Position numbers and translations under genes: made by a program
In this document: positions 54,648 through 64,000 of the stretch, piece after piece
Layout of the letters: each line of letters starts with the position of its first letter
Numbering within the stretch: position 1 is the stretch's first letter
Notes under the pieces: model-generated
What the model saw: the letters and a program-made list of their open reading frames with translations, nothing else
Told to the model about the DNA's origin: nothing
Database searches by the model: none
DNA from: Ascaphus truei
Taxonomy: Eukaryota > Chordata > Amphibia > Anura > Ascaphidae
Reading direction: 5' to 3'
Assembly (NCBI GenBank): GCA_036426205.1
Contig: CM071573.1
Coordinates: 71,797,240 to 71,861,239, forward strand
Length of the DNA: 64,000 bases

Positions 54648-55247
54648 TGGTACATCAAATAGGGAGAGCAAAGCAGAAGTGATCTGCTACCAGTGCTCAA
54701 GGGCCAAAAAGCATAGGAATGTCCTTAGTATTATAACACATGTATGAGGCACTAACATGAGCAAATGAACAGTTCTCAGCGACAAAATAATGCAGGTTGG
54801 GGGGAGGGGTGATAAGGGATGACAATAAGAATCGCCGACTGTCTTCAATGAGAACAGCCTGGCTAATGCTACGTCACCCTCAGCCCACTCTGCCAATGAA
54901 ATACCTGCTATCACGCTGCTTGTATCCAGTGTATCCACGCTGAAGAGGAGATAATCCACCGGAGTAAGTGCCTCCAACTGTGTGTATATAGAAATACACG
55001 TGCCACCAGCAGGAGTAACCGGAACAATGAGAGGAAGGAGCGGTGCACTGAGGTAAGTAGGTAAACCAAACACAGCAGACTCTCTTTGACAAAGTCCCCT
55101 GTGGGATGAAACGCGTCATAGGTTTCTAGCTTTGTGATGTCTGTCCCTTTTTTCAATAAATAGTCGTTTTTGTTAGAGCTGCGTTTGGTTTATCTACTTA
55201 CCTCAGTGCACCGCTCCTTCCTCTCGATGTTCTGGTACATCAAATAG
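54648..55247. mobile_element. 570-bp insertion with 15-bp target duplication
   Basis: The 15-mer TGGTACATCAAATAG is at 54648-54662 and again, without mismatch, at 55233-55247. The enclosed 570 bp ends in a foldback: an arm at about 55018-55068 pairs with one at about 55186-55236, sharing 'aggagcggtgcactgaggta' and its complement. Between the arms lie a hammerhead-like motif and an AATAAA. A duplication of this length fits target-primed retrotransposition better than cut-and-paste transposition. Confidence 0.65.
55086..55121 (+). ncRNA. hammerhead-like motif, decayed copy
   Basis: The order of parts is kept: TTGACAA in place of the CTGANGA core, an extra A, stem II (gtccc...gggat), GAAA, then CGCGTC with a palindromic ACGCGT for stem III. 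Two core bases (C3 and G8) differ, and stem I is poorly paired, so activity is unlikely. Confidence 0.3.
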
Positions 55248-55289
55248 TGTGATAGAACATTAGCAATACCAGAGTGTAAAATTCTATAG

Positions 55290-55476
55290 CAGGGGTGGGC
55301 AACTCCTGTCCTCAAGGGCCACCAATAGGTCAGATTTTAAGGATATCCCTGCTTCAGCATGGGTGGCTCAATCGTTGATTCACTGAGCCACTGATAAAGC
55401 CACCTGTGCTGAAGCAGGGATATCCTTAAAACCTGATCTGTTGGTGGCCCTTGAGGACTGGAGTTGCCCACACCTG
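55290..55476. mobile_element. hAT-like hairpin MITE
   Basis: CAGGGGTGGGCAACTCC on the left pairs with GGAGTTGCCCACACCTG on the right, and the arms contain 'gaagcagggatatcctta' in both orientations. The flanking 8-mers do not match. It is the longest copy of this MITE here (187 bp). Confidence 0.75.
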
Positions 55477-56054
55477 GCTCGATCCTTAAAGCTACGTTAA
55501 ATCCGGGTATATAGCGTGGTTACCTAGAACAGAACTAGACATTATGTTCCCTCGTTAACATCGTACCTACAAAGCTAGTTGTATGCAAAAACAAAATCCG
55601 AGCTAATCTCATTTACTTAGGTGTAAGGTTGAATTATCATCCAATAACTTGACGTTATGCGAGTCGTGGCATTACTCCTATCCAAACCTCAAACACGGGC
55701 ATTTGCTGAAATGGAGAGAGGAGAGAAGATGGAAATAATGCCGGGAAAAGACGGCATGTTATTTAAATTTGCCTATATGTGGTGTTACACCTATTCAGAA
55801 CCCTTCTCAGGTTCTGGATGGGAGTATTGCCAAGAATGGCATAACGTTTAGGTATCATTTAAATAATGTAACAATACGTTCCCATGTTAATCTTAATAGA
55901 CTTTTGTGGATATGCAATGTAAAGATAATGCCTCATTTGCATATCATTATCATCCGTTATTGTTAATACAGTGCTCTCTACGGGATAAAATATGGCTTAA
56001 CATTATGTTACTGTGCTTTGAAGATACCTCGTAGGTCCTAACTTGACACTAAGC
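55477..56054. other. unassigned stretch
   Basis: No recognised gene or repeat. Confidence 0.4.
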
Positions 56055-56057
56055 TAA

Positions 56058-56314
56058 GGCCCCGCTCCCTCAGTCAGCGCGCCCGCACTGCAGACAGGCG
56101 GGGCGCTGACAGACACAGACCGCGATATAGGGACCGGGAGCCGCAGTGGGAGGGGGGAAGGAGGGAGGGGGCGTGGTTTGAGCGGAGGGACCCGCTACTC
56201 CCCCCCCTCCCTCGGGCTCCCGGGCTGCAGGAGGGAGCTTCTGCGGGCTGCTGTAAGTAAGGTAAGCAGCTCCCTCCCCCTTCTGCCACAAATGCCACAA
56301 ACGACACACACAAA

Positions 56315-56388
<74 letters not shown>

Positions 56389-56631
56389 CTACCATGTGTG
56401 GGAAGCTGCCTGACAGCTCCCGCCCCCGCCGCTGAGTGGCTCATCAGCGCACCACGTGACGCATCACCGCTCGGGAGCACAATTTTCTTACATCCCCTGG
56501 CGGCTGACGCGTCACAGCACGTAGTGAGCTGTGCAGCGAGGCGGGACTGGGACCGGCTCGGGAGGATTCCCCTGCTGGTGTGGAACGCTCACGAGGCCGC
56601 CCGCGCCGCCGGGCGCAGCGGGTCCCAGCCC
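56058..56631. mobile_element. Harbinger-like MITE with CA repeat inside
   Basis: TAA on both sides (56055-56057 and 56632-56634). The left end is GGCCCCGCTCCCTC and the right end read on the other strand is GGGCTGGGACCCGC. The right half is homologous to 49870-50070. The (CA)n run at 56316-56386 expands it. Frames of repeated Val-Cys or Thr-His across the run are artefacts. Confidence 0.65.
56316..56386. repeat. (CA)n microsatellite, about 35 units
   Basis: An uninterrupted CA dinucleotide run. Confidence 0.97.
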
Positions 56632-56703
56632 TAAGTTAGCTTAACACTGCTTCTCCATATACAAATCTTAATCAAAGAAGCCACCTTTTCAAAGAAGCAT
56701 TTA

Positions 56704-57024
56704 AGGCTACGGCCCTCGTCCTCCCTGCTCCACGTGTGCCTGGCGGCATGGTGGCGCGTGCAGAGACTACAGCCGCGGGCGACGATCTGTAGGGGAGACC
56801 TAGGGGGAGTGCAGTGTGAGCGGGGCCATGACGGGGACGCGGCCATGACGAGGCATGGCTGCACGCGGCGACAACATTGTTGTCTTCCCTGCCAGCGTAC
56901 GCGTCACAGCGCTTTGCGCGCCCATACACACACAGCCACTGGGGCCTGCCCCATAGAGGGCTGTGCTGTGGTGTGTGGAAAGCATGCCGTGGCACACACC
57001 GCCTTGACCACCGGGGACTCAGCT
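56704..57024. mobile_element. probable Harbinger-like MITE, CpG-rich
   Basis: A CpG-rich block between TTA-type triplets (56701-56703 and about 57025-57027), starting AGGCTACGGCCCTCG. The ends are only weakly inverted, so the limits are approximate. Composition matches the neighbouring Harbinger-like copies. Confidence 0.45.
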
Positions 57025-57139
57025 TTAGGCTGGCTATTTAATCTAAATTAACAGGTTAATAGTAACACCTATCCACTAAAGGTAATAACTAAATGTTAAC
57101 CAAGTGTAACTCCTTTAAATAGCGCATGGTTACATTTTT

Positions 57140-58883
57140 ATGGCCGTTAGTGCTAATGAGAGGCAAAAGAGAAGTCCTTCCCCAAAGGGAAAATGTGTTC
57201 ACTCCCAATTAAGCGACTACTATACCATAACAAATTTCCCTTGCCAATTCCAACCTTGCTTTCCCCCCAAACACTCCACGGTAACTACCCTGCTAAAAGT
57301 TTGCAATGAAATCCTGTGTGGAATGGAACGGGGACAACTCACTGGTGCAATATTCCTAGATTTTGCAAAGGCTTTTGATATTGTTGATCATGTTATCTTG
57401 CTTAACAAACTCCAGAGCTCTGGAATAGGGAAGCATGCTTTAAACTGGTTTCAGTCCTACCTATCAGGTAGATCTCAACATGTGTCCATCTCAGGCTCTA
57501 ACTCCAACCCCTTGGATATCACCTGTGGTGTCCCGCAATGCTCTGTTCTGTGGCCCCTACTCTTCTCAGTGTTCATCAATGATCTTCCTACAGCTTGTAA
57601 GGGAGTTTCAATACACATGTATGCAGATGACACAATCATATATGCACACAGCCCTAGCCTCTCCGACCTTGAACACGTACTTCAATCTGACTTTTGAGAC
57701 TTGAAAATTGGATTTCCCAAAATAAATTGTTTTTAAACGCTGACAAGACTGTAACAATGGTATTTGGGACCAAGGCTAACAAGGCTAAATTTGTAAAGCT
57801 TCCAATGACTGAGCTCCAGATCAGAATCAACACTAACACCACCCTAACTCCTGTTACTAGTTTTAAATACTTGGGCATATGGTTTGACTCCCATTTAACA
57901 TACGGGATGCACATTGGTATTTTTAACCAAAGACAGAACATAAAACACAGACAAAGCTCAGTTTTAGCACATCCAGTGAAACTCATACACGGTACAGTGC
58001 CTAAATATACCACAATTCAGGGGTCCCTAACGCTAATATAAATTCTTCCACACAGGGGAACTTGTTTGCTTGCAGGATGGTTGTGACAACTGTAATACAG
58101 AGTGACTTTCTTGGTAATGTACAGGTTAATAAAGGCTTCAATCAGACTTAGAACTTTGCAACTAATATTGACAGATTTACTATAAATCATTCTTCCTGTT
58201 ATTACACAGGTTATTAAGAATTTATATTAGCGTTAGGGACCCCTGAATTGTGGTCTGCCGTGAAGTTGGCTCAGAGGCTTACAACAATTTTGGCCAAAAA
58301 TGTCAAACTAAAAGACCATTTTACTTAATAGATATTTATTCATATATATTTAGGCACTGTACCGTGTATGAGTTTCACTAGATGTGCTAAAACTGAGCTT
58401 TGTCTGTGTTTTATGTTCTGTTTCTGGTTAAAAATATATATTGACATGCTCAGTAGCACTCCTCTGTGACACTCATATGCTTATATATATGTTGTGGTTA
58501 TTTTGGGGGTTCAATAGGAGCTTGTTAGGTGTCCAGTATAATGCACATTGGTACCCTGACATCCAAAACCTATGCCAAACTAGGTATACTTTACAAGAAC
58601 AAATCCTCCATAAGTCTCCTGGTCAGAAAGCGTATCGCACAGCAGATGCTAATGCCAATTATAGACTATGGGGCCATAGTATATGGCTCGGGACCCCAAA
58701 CTCACCTTAGCAAACTTGACACCCTCTACAATTCAATATGCCGGTTTGTTCTCCTATGCAACTACAACACACATCACTGTGAAATGCTCAAAGAACTAGA
58801 TTGGTCATCACTTGAGTCTAGGCGCAAAGTTCACCTTTCCTGTCTTGCCTTCAAATACTTTCTCAGCAAGCTACCCATCTATC
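57140..58883 (+). pseudogene. second LINE family, reverse transcriptase, interrupted
   Basis: The first frame (57140-57697) carries LINE reverse-transcriptase landmarks: 'FLDFAKAFDIVDH' (residues 72-84), 'GVPQ' (130-133, normally followed by GS but CS here), 'FINDLP' and the catalytic YADD (161-164, 57620-57631). A frameshift near 57695 leads to 'SFKYLGIWFDSHL', then a 621-bp insertion. The gene resumes at 58541 with 'LGILYKNKSS' and 'MPIIDYGAIVYGSG' up to 'ESRRKVHLSCLAFKYF', the block also found at 17640. It stops abruptly at 58884 where a hAT-like arm begins. The copy is inactive by frameshift, insertion and truncation. Confidence 0.85.
57920..58540. mobile_element. 621-bp foldback insertion, 13-bp target duplication
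   Basis: ATGCACATTGGTA is at 57907-57919 and 58541-58553, and removing the insert rejoins the LINE gene. The left arm (about 57918-58050) is complementary to the right arm, which is split into about 58214-58254 and 58346-58437 by ~90 bp of other sequence. The arms share 'gtgaaactcatacacggtac' and 'gggtccctaacgctaat' with their complements at very high identity. No coding region is seen. The duplication is longer than those of the DNA transposons seen here. Confidence 0.8.
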
Positions 58884-58884
58884 T

Positions 58885-58977
58885 GCCACTGATTGAGCCA
58901 CCTGGGCTGAAGCAGGGATATCCATAAAACTTGACCTGTTGTTGGTGGCCCTTGAGGATAGGCGTTGGCCACCCCTG
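58885..58977. mobile_element. hAT-like hairpin MITE, single right arm
   Basis: It contains 'gctgaagcagggatatccat' and ends GGCCACCCCTG, matching one arm of 28989-29146. It truncates the LINE reverse transcriptase directly upstream. Confidence 0.65.
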
Positions 58978-59415
58978 CACTAGTAGCATTTACTAGCTTA
59001 CTTAAGTTGTCAACACACATCAGGAAGAAACAGAGTTTGGTTTGGGATATTAATAGTGCTGTCTCTTTGAATTGATTGTAGACAAGGGGAAAGATGTCAG
59101 TGTCCAGACAGAAAAAGGGCTTGTGGACGAACAAAAAAAATCTCTTAAACTGTCCATTTTGGAGATGAAATGTCAGACTGTGCATCCAATGGTAAATTGG
59201 AAATAGGGACAGAGAAAGACACGCACTCCAACACACTGGAGACTTTTTTTTTAACAGGAAATCAATGATGACTTATCAGACTATAGCAGAATTTTGCCAA
59301 TTAAACACTTCCCTCACTTCTGTAGTTATTGGATTTTTATTATAAATTTAAGATCCATAGTGGATTAGCAAGCTCCACTTCTGCTTAACAGAGCTTTATC
59401 ATGTATATCGGTCAC
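58978..59415. other. unassigned stretch
   Basis: No recognised gene or repeat. Confidence 0.4.
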
Positions 59416-59640
59416 TTAAAGCAGCGCTGGTCGTCCTTTTATTACTTTTATTTTTATTACTTTAAGAAGACCTCTTCTTGCTCTATACAACGCTACGTTC
59501 GAATATAAAGTGTCCGGGAGGTTAAAATGGAGCTCTCCTGAGTGCCGGCTACAGGTAAATACTGTATGGTAACTTTAAAAGATAGGGATTAAGAAAATCA
59601 TTTTTATTTTTAAAGTGCAGGACTAACATCATACGAGTTA

Positions 59641-59895
59641 GGGACTTGTTCTATATCAGTCAAAGCAGCGACCGCATTTTGAAGAGACAACATTTTTTGT
59701 CTTTTCAAGGGCGACCACGTGACATCGGCGTCATGTGAGCGGTTCAGCCAATGAGGACGAACCAGCTTCATGACGTCTCCACCACGCCTCCCCTATCGCC
59801 TGCAGTTCAGTTCACACATCGCTCGGGCTGCTGGGTGCGCAAGTCTATGCGGTCCGTCGTGCGCACGCCGGTAGTATAATCTTAGCCTATGTCCC
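59641..59895. mobile_element. Harbinger-like MITE nested in the TTAA element
   Basis: TTA on both sides (59638-59640 and 59896-59898). The ends are GGGACTTG on the left and GGGACATAGG from the right. The body 'gccaatgaggacgaaccagc' and 'ccacgcctcccc' matches 7063-7380. Confidence 0.65.
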
Positions 59896-59964
59896 TTAAG
59901 GATGCAATACCAAGCTCTTTTTTTAACATTAGGTTTGTTTTGGTTTTTTTTACCCAGGTTTGAT

Positions 59965-60255
59965 GCAGGGGGGTCTCCAGAGCTGAACCCATTAATTTCA
60001 GCGCCAGTGACCCCTGCTTCCAGATATACTTACCATCCGAAGGTGATGCTGGTATCTCTCTGCTTTTTAAAGCGCACATTGGCCTATAGGAAGTTGCCTA
60101 TAGGATGACGTCATGTCTACCTATTGGCCCGCAGGGCGCGGGTGCTTTGAAAAGCCGCCATTATGTGATCCCTGGATGCAAGCCGGAACGGCTATGGAGG
60201 TAAGTATCTCCAGAAACAGGGAGATGAAGGGGGTTCAGCTCCGGAGACCCCCTGC
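59965..60255. mobile_element. foldback element, 25-bp terminal inverted repeats
   Basis: The left end 59965-59990 and the right end 60231-60255 are complementary with one mismatch and one length difference. Both contain 'ggtctcc.gagctgaaccc' in one orientation. Weaker complementarity continues inward ('cttacc...ggtaag'). The arm is the same family as in the 8.4-9.2 kb foldback cluster. Confidence 0.75.
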
Positions 60256-60346
60256 TTCAATCCTATGTATAAAAAAAATGTTGAAAACAAGTGATTTGAC
60301 CACCTCTTTAAACTCATACAGGCTTCATGGGGCATTGCTGCTTTAA

Positions 60347-61269
60347 GTGGAAACTGTTACTTCAGCCAAGTATGAAATGTATTCCATTGATATGATCACC
60401 AGTCATGTGCAAAAGTTGCTGAGGTTCCCAAACAATGCAATATTGGCTATTTATTTTGTGAAAAAATGTTGTGAACATAGAAAAGATCACAAAATAAATA
60501 CAAGTATTAAGTCAGTATGGAAGATCATGTGGCCCTTTATTGCCATACACTGCAAGTGTTCCTCACTTCTGGGAAAAAGTGGTAGAATTCCGTCAAAAGT
60601 CATCAATGGTGATATTTGTGCAGTTTAAGAAAAACACGCAAGAAATGTTGTGAACAAAGTGTGAAGACAGTTTCTGATTATCGCTACAAGTGATATCCAA
60701 GACAATCATGCAGGCAATATTCCTGGTACGATTATAATATATTGTAAAATGCTCAGCAAGGGGTTTATTAAATACTTAAGTAAATCTATTATATATAACA
60801 AATATGATGCATGACAATTATATGCGATACCATTGGGACCAATGAGAGAGATCAAAGCTATAACAGGCCAACATTTTGCAGTTTAAGGCCCAGAGACTAT
60901 TTAATATCTTTAACGTCTTAATGTTACTGCAGTGTTCACTAAAGTTAATAATGTAACATTTATTCCAGGTTTTTCATTAGAAATCATGGTCATTGGTAAA
61001 AATGGTTTGCAAATGAGCCATAATCATAAGCATACCATATTCCGTAAGCTTCCGTAAGGTTAACGCAGGGAAATAATGTTACTTAAGTCATGCCTAAACC
61101 TGGAGTCCCATCCAGACCTTGAAATAGGGCTTGGGGACGAGTAAGAATACAAAGAACAGATTATATCAATTCATGAAATAAACTTTAATCTTTTTAAAAT
61201 ATTAACCCTTTTATAGCCTATTGTGGCCTGCTAGCCATGGGTTGCCATTGGGCTCCCAAAGGGTTAATA
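60347..61269. other. unassigned stretch
   Basis: About 0.9 kb, AT-rich, no recognised gene or repeat. Confidence 0.4.
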
Positions 61270-61505
61270 TATTATGTATGCATGTATATCTTTATTTATA
61301 TAGTGCAGACAGTGTACTCAGCGGTTCACAAAGATAATACAGTACAGTGAATTATAATAATACAATACGCGCAGCAAAGTCAGACCATATGAAAGGAAAT
61401 CCCTGCCCCGGAGAGCTTACAATCTAAGTGGCATGTTTGGAGACTTACAGATAATGGTAATATGCTGCACACCACAATACATACGGTTACTGGTGCTCAT
61501 GGCTC
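61270..61505 (-). mobile_element. L2-like LINE, 3' UTR tail
   Basis: It has 'tatctttatttatatagtgc' and 'gagagcttacaatctaagtg', the antisense tail of the first LINE family. Coding sequence of the 3' part is missing. The 5' part of a similar element lies 170 bp further on, also antisense. Confidence 0.7.
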
Positions 61506-61545
61506 AGGGAATACCTGTCAAAGCAATCCAGGATCAGAGGAAGGG

Positions 61546-61671
61546 GATTCAGGGCACTATGGATTTGTAATTTAAAAAAAATGAATTTATTAGCACCACA
61601 ACATTTCGACCATCAAAGTGGCATTTCTCAAGTGACTGGCATCGATGCCCTGATCCATAGTGCCCTGAATC
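61546..61671. repeat. 126-bp block bounded by a 19-bp perfect inverted repeat
   Basis: gattcagggcactatggat (61546-61564) is exactly complementary to its partner at about 61652-61671. The block sits between the 3' and 5' parts of an antisense LINE and encloses a hammerhead-like motif and an AATAAA on the minus strand. Confidence 0.7.
61594..61634 (-). ncRNA. hammerhead-like motif, decayed copy
   Basis: On the minus strand: CAC (stem I), TTGAGAA in the core position, extra A, stem II gcca...tggt, GAAA, TGTTGT, then GTG, which pairs with CAC. Core positions C3 and G8 differ, and the cleavage-site base is G, so it should be inactive. It keeps the stem I pairing pattern with different bases from other copies. 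Confidence 0.3.
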
Positions 61672-62290
61672 ACCTTCTTTCTTCTGGAGACATACAGAGA
61701 CAGCAGGTGAGGGAATAAGTGCAGTAGATGGCAGTGCTTGGCCACGATGGTTGGTAGGAGTGACTGTGGGTGTGAGACAGTAGCCATGAGTCCAGGCTGT
61801 TGGGATGCTTATTTTGAGAGGTGAGTTTTAAGGTTGGTCTGTATAAAATTTGATGGCTTCCCACCATTAGCAGGGAGGAGGCAGGGAGGCGTGGGCGAGA
61901 GCAGGTGTGTGTGTGGCTGGGTCCAAGATTAGGAGAGATATCCACAGCAGCAAGGAGGAGTTGACAGAGTAGGTGAGAAGGTGAAAGTGGGTGCTTTTTA
62001 TTGAGGGGATTAGAAGTTGTTGGCAAAGAGGTGTGTATTGGTACAGTCTATGGGCACAAGCATACAGTAGGTGGAGGGAAGGAGAGATAAAGAAATGTGG
62101 ATAGGGGCGAGCGGGAGAGTTGGAGAGAACAGAAACGTTTACAAAGGAGTGAAGAAACTATAAACAGGAAAAGCAATAAGGAGGGAATAATGAGATGCAG
62201 GGAGAGAAGTAGGCGGAAAGAGTTCCCAGGTATTGGAGCATATGAGGAGTAGGCGTTGAAAGAGCAGATGTATAAATCAGGCCTTGGAGG
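61672..62290 (-). pseudogene. L2-like LINE, 5' part with 2A-like motif
   Basis: The minus-strand frame at 61670-62026 contains a leucine-rich stretch and D-I-S-P-N-L-G-P (61919-61942), the 2A-like motif seen at 49182 but with its first Pro changed to Leu. Upstream (62030-62290) is pyrimidine-rich on the minus strand, like the 5' leader at 48927. No endonuclease can be read. It is a dead 5' fragment. Confidence 0.55.
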
Positions 62291-63570
62291 GCAGTGTAGT
62301 ATTGAATGTTAAACAGCCACTTAGAAAGTTAGTCTTTAGATTTGTAAAAATTGTCAGAGCATTTAGAAAGCCAAGTTCTCATATTTGAAGACTGGACGAA
62401 ATGCTGAGTCCAGTTCCTTTTGTAGTCCTCACCTCCAATTTAATGTATTATATATATGTGAGTTTATTTCATTATCATAAGTTATCATAACTTGTATTAA
62501 ATTAAAGCTGCAGTTCAAGATGCCGTTTTAAAAAAAATATATATAATTTTTCCCATTCAATATGTGCATAAATACAATCTACACACTGACAAGTGATTAG
62601 CTAAGCTGCAGATCGATCTGTTCTCCTGTAATCAATCGCTTGCACGGGGCTATTTAATTCAGTTCTTGCACAGCATTTTGGGCAATGTAGTTCCTGGAAT
62701 ATGATTGAATTGGCAGTTACTAGATACAATTGTTTCACTGCTAGAGAGAGGGTTGGTCTCAAGAGCCCTAGCCTATCAAAAGGGGAAGGGGTTTGCCACT
62801 AAGGAAATCCTTCCTACATTAGAAATATTAAAAATGTTATGCGATAACATGTATGTTTGTATGTTATGCATATGGGTCATTTGACGCAACGAGGCAAGGC
62901 AGGGGGGGGGGGGCGCAGCTCCTAAAGTTTGTACTTCCCTTGTCTAATCTACTATGTAACTAATGGAAAATAACACACATTACTGCGTTAGGTAACTTTA
63001 TGTTATTTTACCTTATGTACCAAGGCTTAGTGAATCTAGGGCTAGGTCAGTCCAATGAAGTTATATTAAACATGAACCATGATACTGTATGTTTTAAGGA
63101 ACACTTACTACATCAGTGACTAACTTGGGTTTAGACAAAGGAGGCATAAATAGATCTACATTAACTGTGAGGAGCCTCATTAATATGCTTTTGACATGGC
63201 TGTAACCTGTCAGAATAAATAAGACCCCTATCAAATTGCACATTTTGAACGCTTGATATTTAACCACGAGCATGTTTTATTTATTTAGTCCTAAGTCGCT
63301 GTTAGCAGAAATGCAAAGATTTACTTTGTAATCAGAATTAGTTGCGTTATAATATTCAGTCACTATAGGGAAGAAAAAATGTTTAGGTCAAAACTATGTC
63401 CATATCTAACTATTTTACACTGGATTCATCAAACTCCGTTAAGATGGAGTTAATATCACACCTGATAAACAAATAATGCGTCTTATTACCGCAATTTTAA
63501 GATGGAATAAATCAAGACTGCGGTAATAATTGACCAGGCTCAATATTTTTCCCGAAGTCATGATTGCTTT
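62291..63570. other. unassigned stretch
   Basis: About 1.3 kb with no recognised gene or repeat, apart from a G-run near 62903-62912. Confidence 0.4.
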
Positions 63571-63692
63571 AATAATATTTCTATCATTGGCTTCTGTAAT
63601 ATTTACTATTACAGAACCCTATGGTAGAAATATTATTAACCCTTTGATGCCTGTAGTTACCAAGGACTACAACAGGTATCAAAGGGGTTAAT
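63571..63692. repeat. two adjacent hairpins
   Basis: The first has 31-bp arms (63571-63601 and 63607-63637) with a 5-nt loop and about four mismatches. The second pairs 'ttaaccctttgatgcctgta' near 63636-63658 with its complement near 63666-63692. They probably form a small foldback or MITE whose outer ends are not clear. Confidence 0.65.
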
Positions 63693-64000
63693 ACAATAAA
63701 AAAAATAATACACTACCTTCCTCCCTTTGCTACCTTACTGGCTAGTAAAGCATTAGGGCTGCTGCTATGGTCAAGGCATAACTTGGCATGGATTATTGCA
63801 TAGTGGCAGAAGGACACAACATTTGGGTTGCAACTACACCGTTTGTCAAGTGAGGGTCCGCCAAGACCCTCAGCACCACAATTTAGCAACAGGGACTTCA
63901 TTGTGCCAAAGTAAACGTGTGCCCGAACCAAAAATATCTTTCTAGATATATGCTATGGTCCCATTATGTACAGTAGCTATCTTACAACTGTCACATTCAT
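63693..64000. other. unassigned end of window
   Basis: A 72-codon minus-strand frame (63713-63931) has no recognisable domain. No gene is called. Confidence 0.4.

Larger units (their letters stand above)
59420..60342. mobile_element. TTAA-flanked element with two nested elements
   Basis: TTAA lies at 59416-59419 and 60343-60346. The ends are AGCAGCGCTGG on the left and AGCAGCAATGC when the right is read on the other strand. TTAA duplications are used by piggyBac and Kolobok; these termini do not look like the piggyBac copy at 30778, so Kolobok or another TTAA family is possible. Two further elements sit inside it. No transposase is present. Confidence 0.5.

Noticed and set aside
56070..56480. 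Frames rich in Val-Cys or Thr-His
   Set aside because: They arise from the (CA)n microsatellite at 56316-56386.

Overview
This window looks like vertebrate genomic DNA made almost wholly of transposon remains. An amphibian, probably a frog, is my best guess. I base that on the mixture seen here: L2/CR1-type LINE fragments, PIF/Harbinger-, hAT-, piggyBac-, Tc1- and pogo-like DNA transposons, DIRS-like and Ty3-type LTR sequence, and a MIR-like SINE. The species cannot be fixed from sequence alone. I recognise no intact host protein-coding gene, no rRNA and no functional tRNA. Two short stretches near 53 kb have the form of spliced exons but I cannot name them. Nearly all open frames longer than 100 codons fall inside repeats.

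Layout. 0-10 kb: L2-type LINE tails, a hAT-like MITE with an 8-bp target duplication, Harbinger-like MITEs, a DIRS-like fragment, and a cluster of foldback elements at 8.5-9.5 kb that ends in a 123-bp near-perfect hairpin and a hammerhead-ribozyme-like motif. 10-22 kb: tails and bodies of two LINE families with long unique AT-rich stretches between them. 22.5-36.5 kb: several solo LTRs. One carries an 18-copy 17-bp minisatellite, and one sits inside a dead Tc1-like transposon with a clean CATG duplication. There is also a piggyBac-like MITE whose interior is a 0.7-kb minisatellite. 37-38 kb: a large hairpin and a second hammerhead-like motif.

39.1-48.9 kb is the most striking region: an LTR-internal-LTR-internal-LTR array of one young element with ~1.8-kb LTRs and a ~2.25-kb interior. 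The interior has a PNMA-like Gag N terminus but no visible protease, reverse transcriptase or integrase, so it is probably a non-autonomous Ty3-type element. Its LTRs carry NRF1-type and ZNF143-type promoter motifs and four ~74-bp repeats. The left internal copy and the middle LTR are full of single-base indels, which raises the question of assembly error.

48.9-64 kb: the 5' part of an L2-type LINE with a 2A-like motif, a dense group of Harbinger-like MITEs, a LINE reverse-transcriptase pseudogene split by a 621-bp foldback insertion with a 13-bp target duplication, a TTAA-flanked element with two further elements nested in it, and terminal hairpins.

The elements do not form a pathway. They record repeated nested insertion. 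The main leads are the four hammerhead-like motifs with compensatory stem I pairing, the Gag-only LTR array with host-style promoter motifs, and the foldback insertions with 13-15-bp target duplications.
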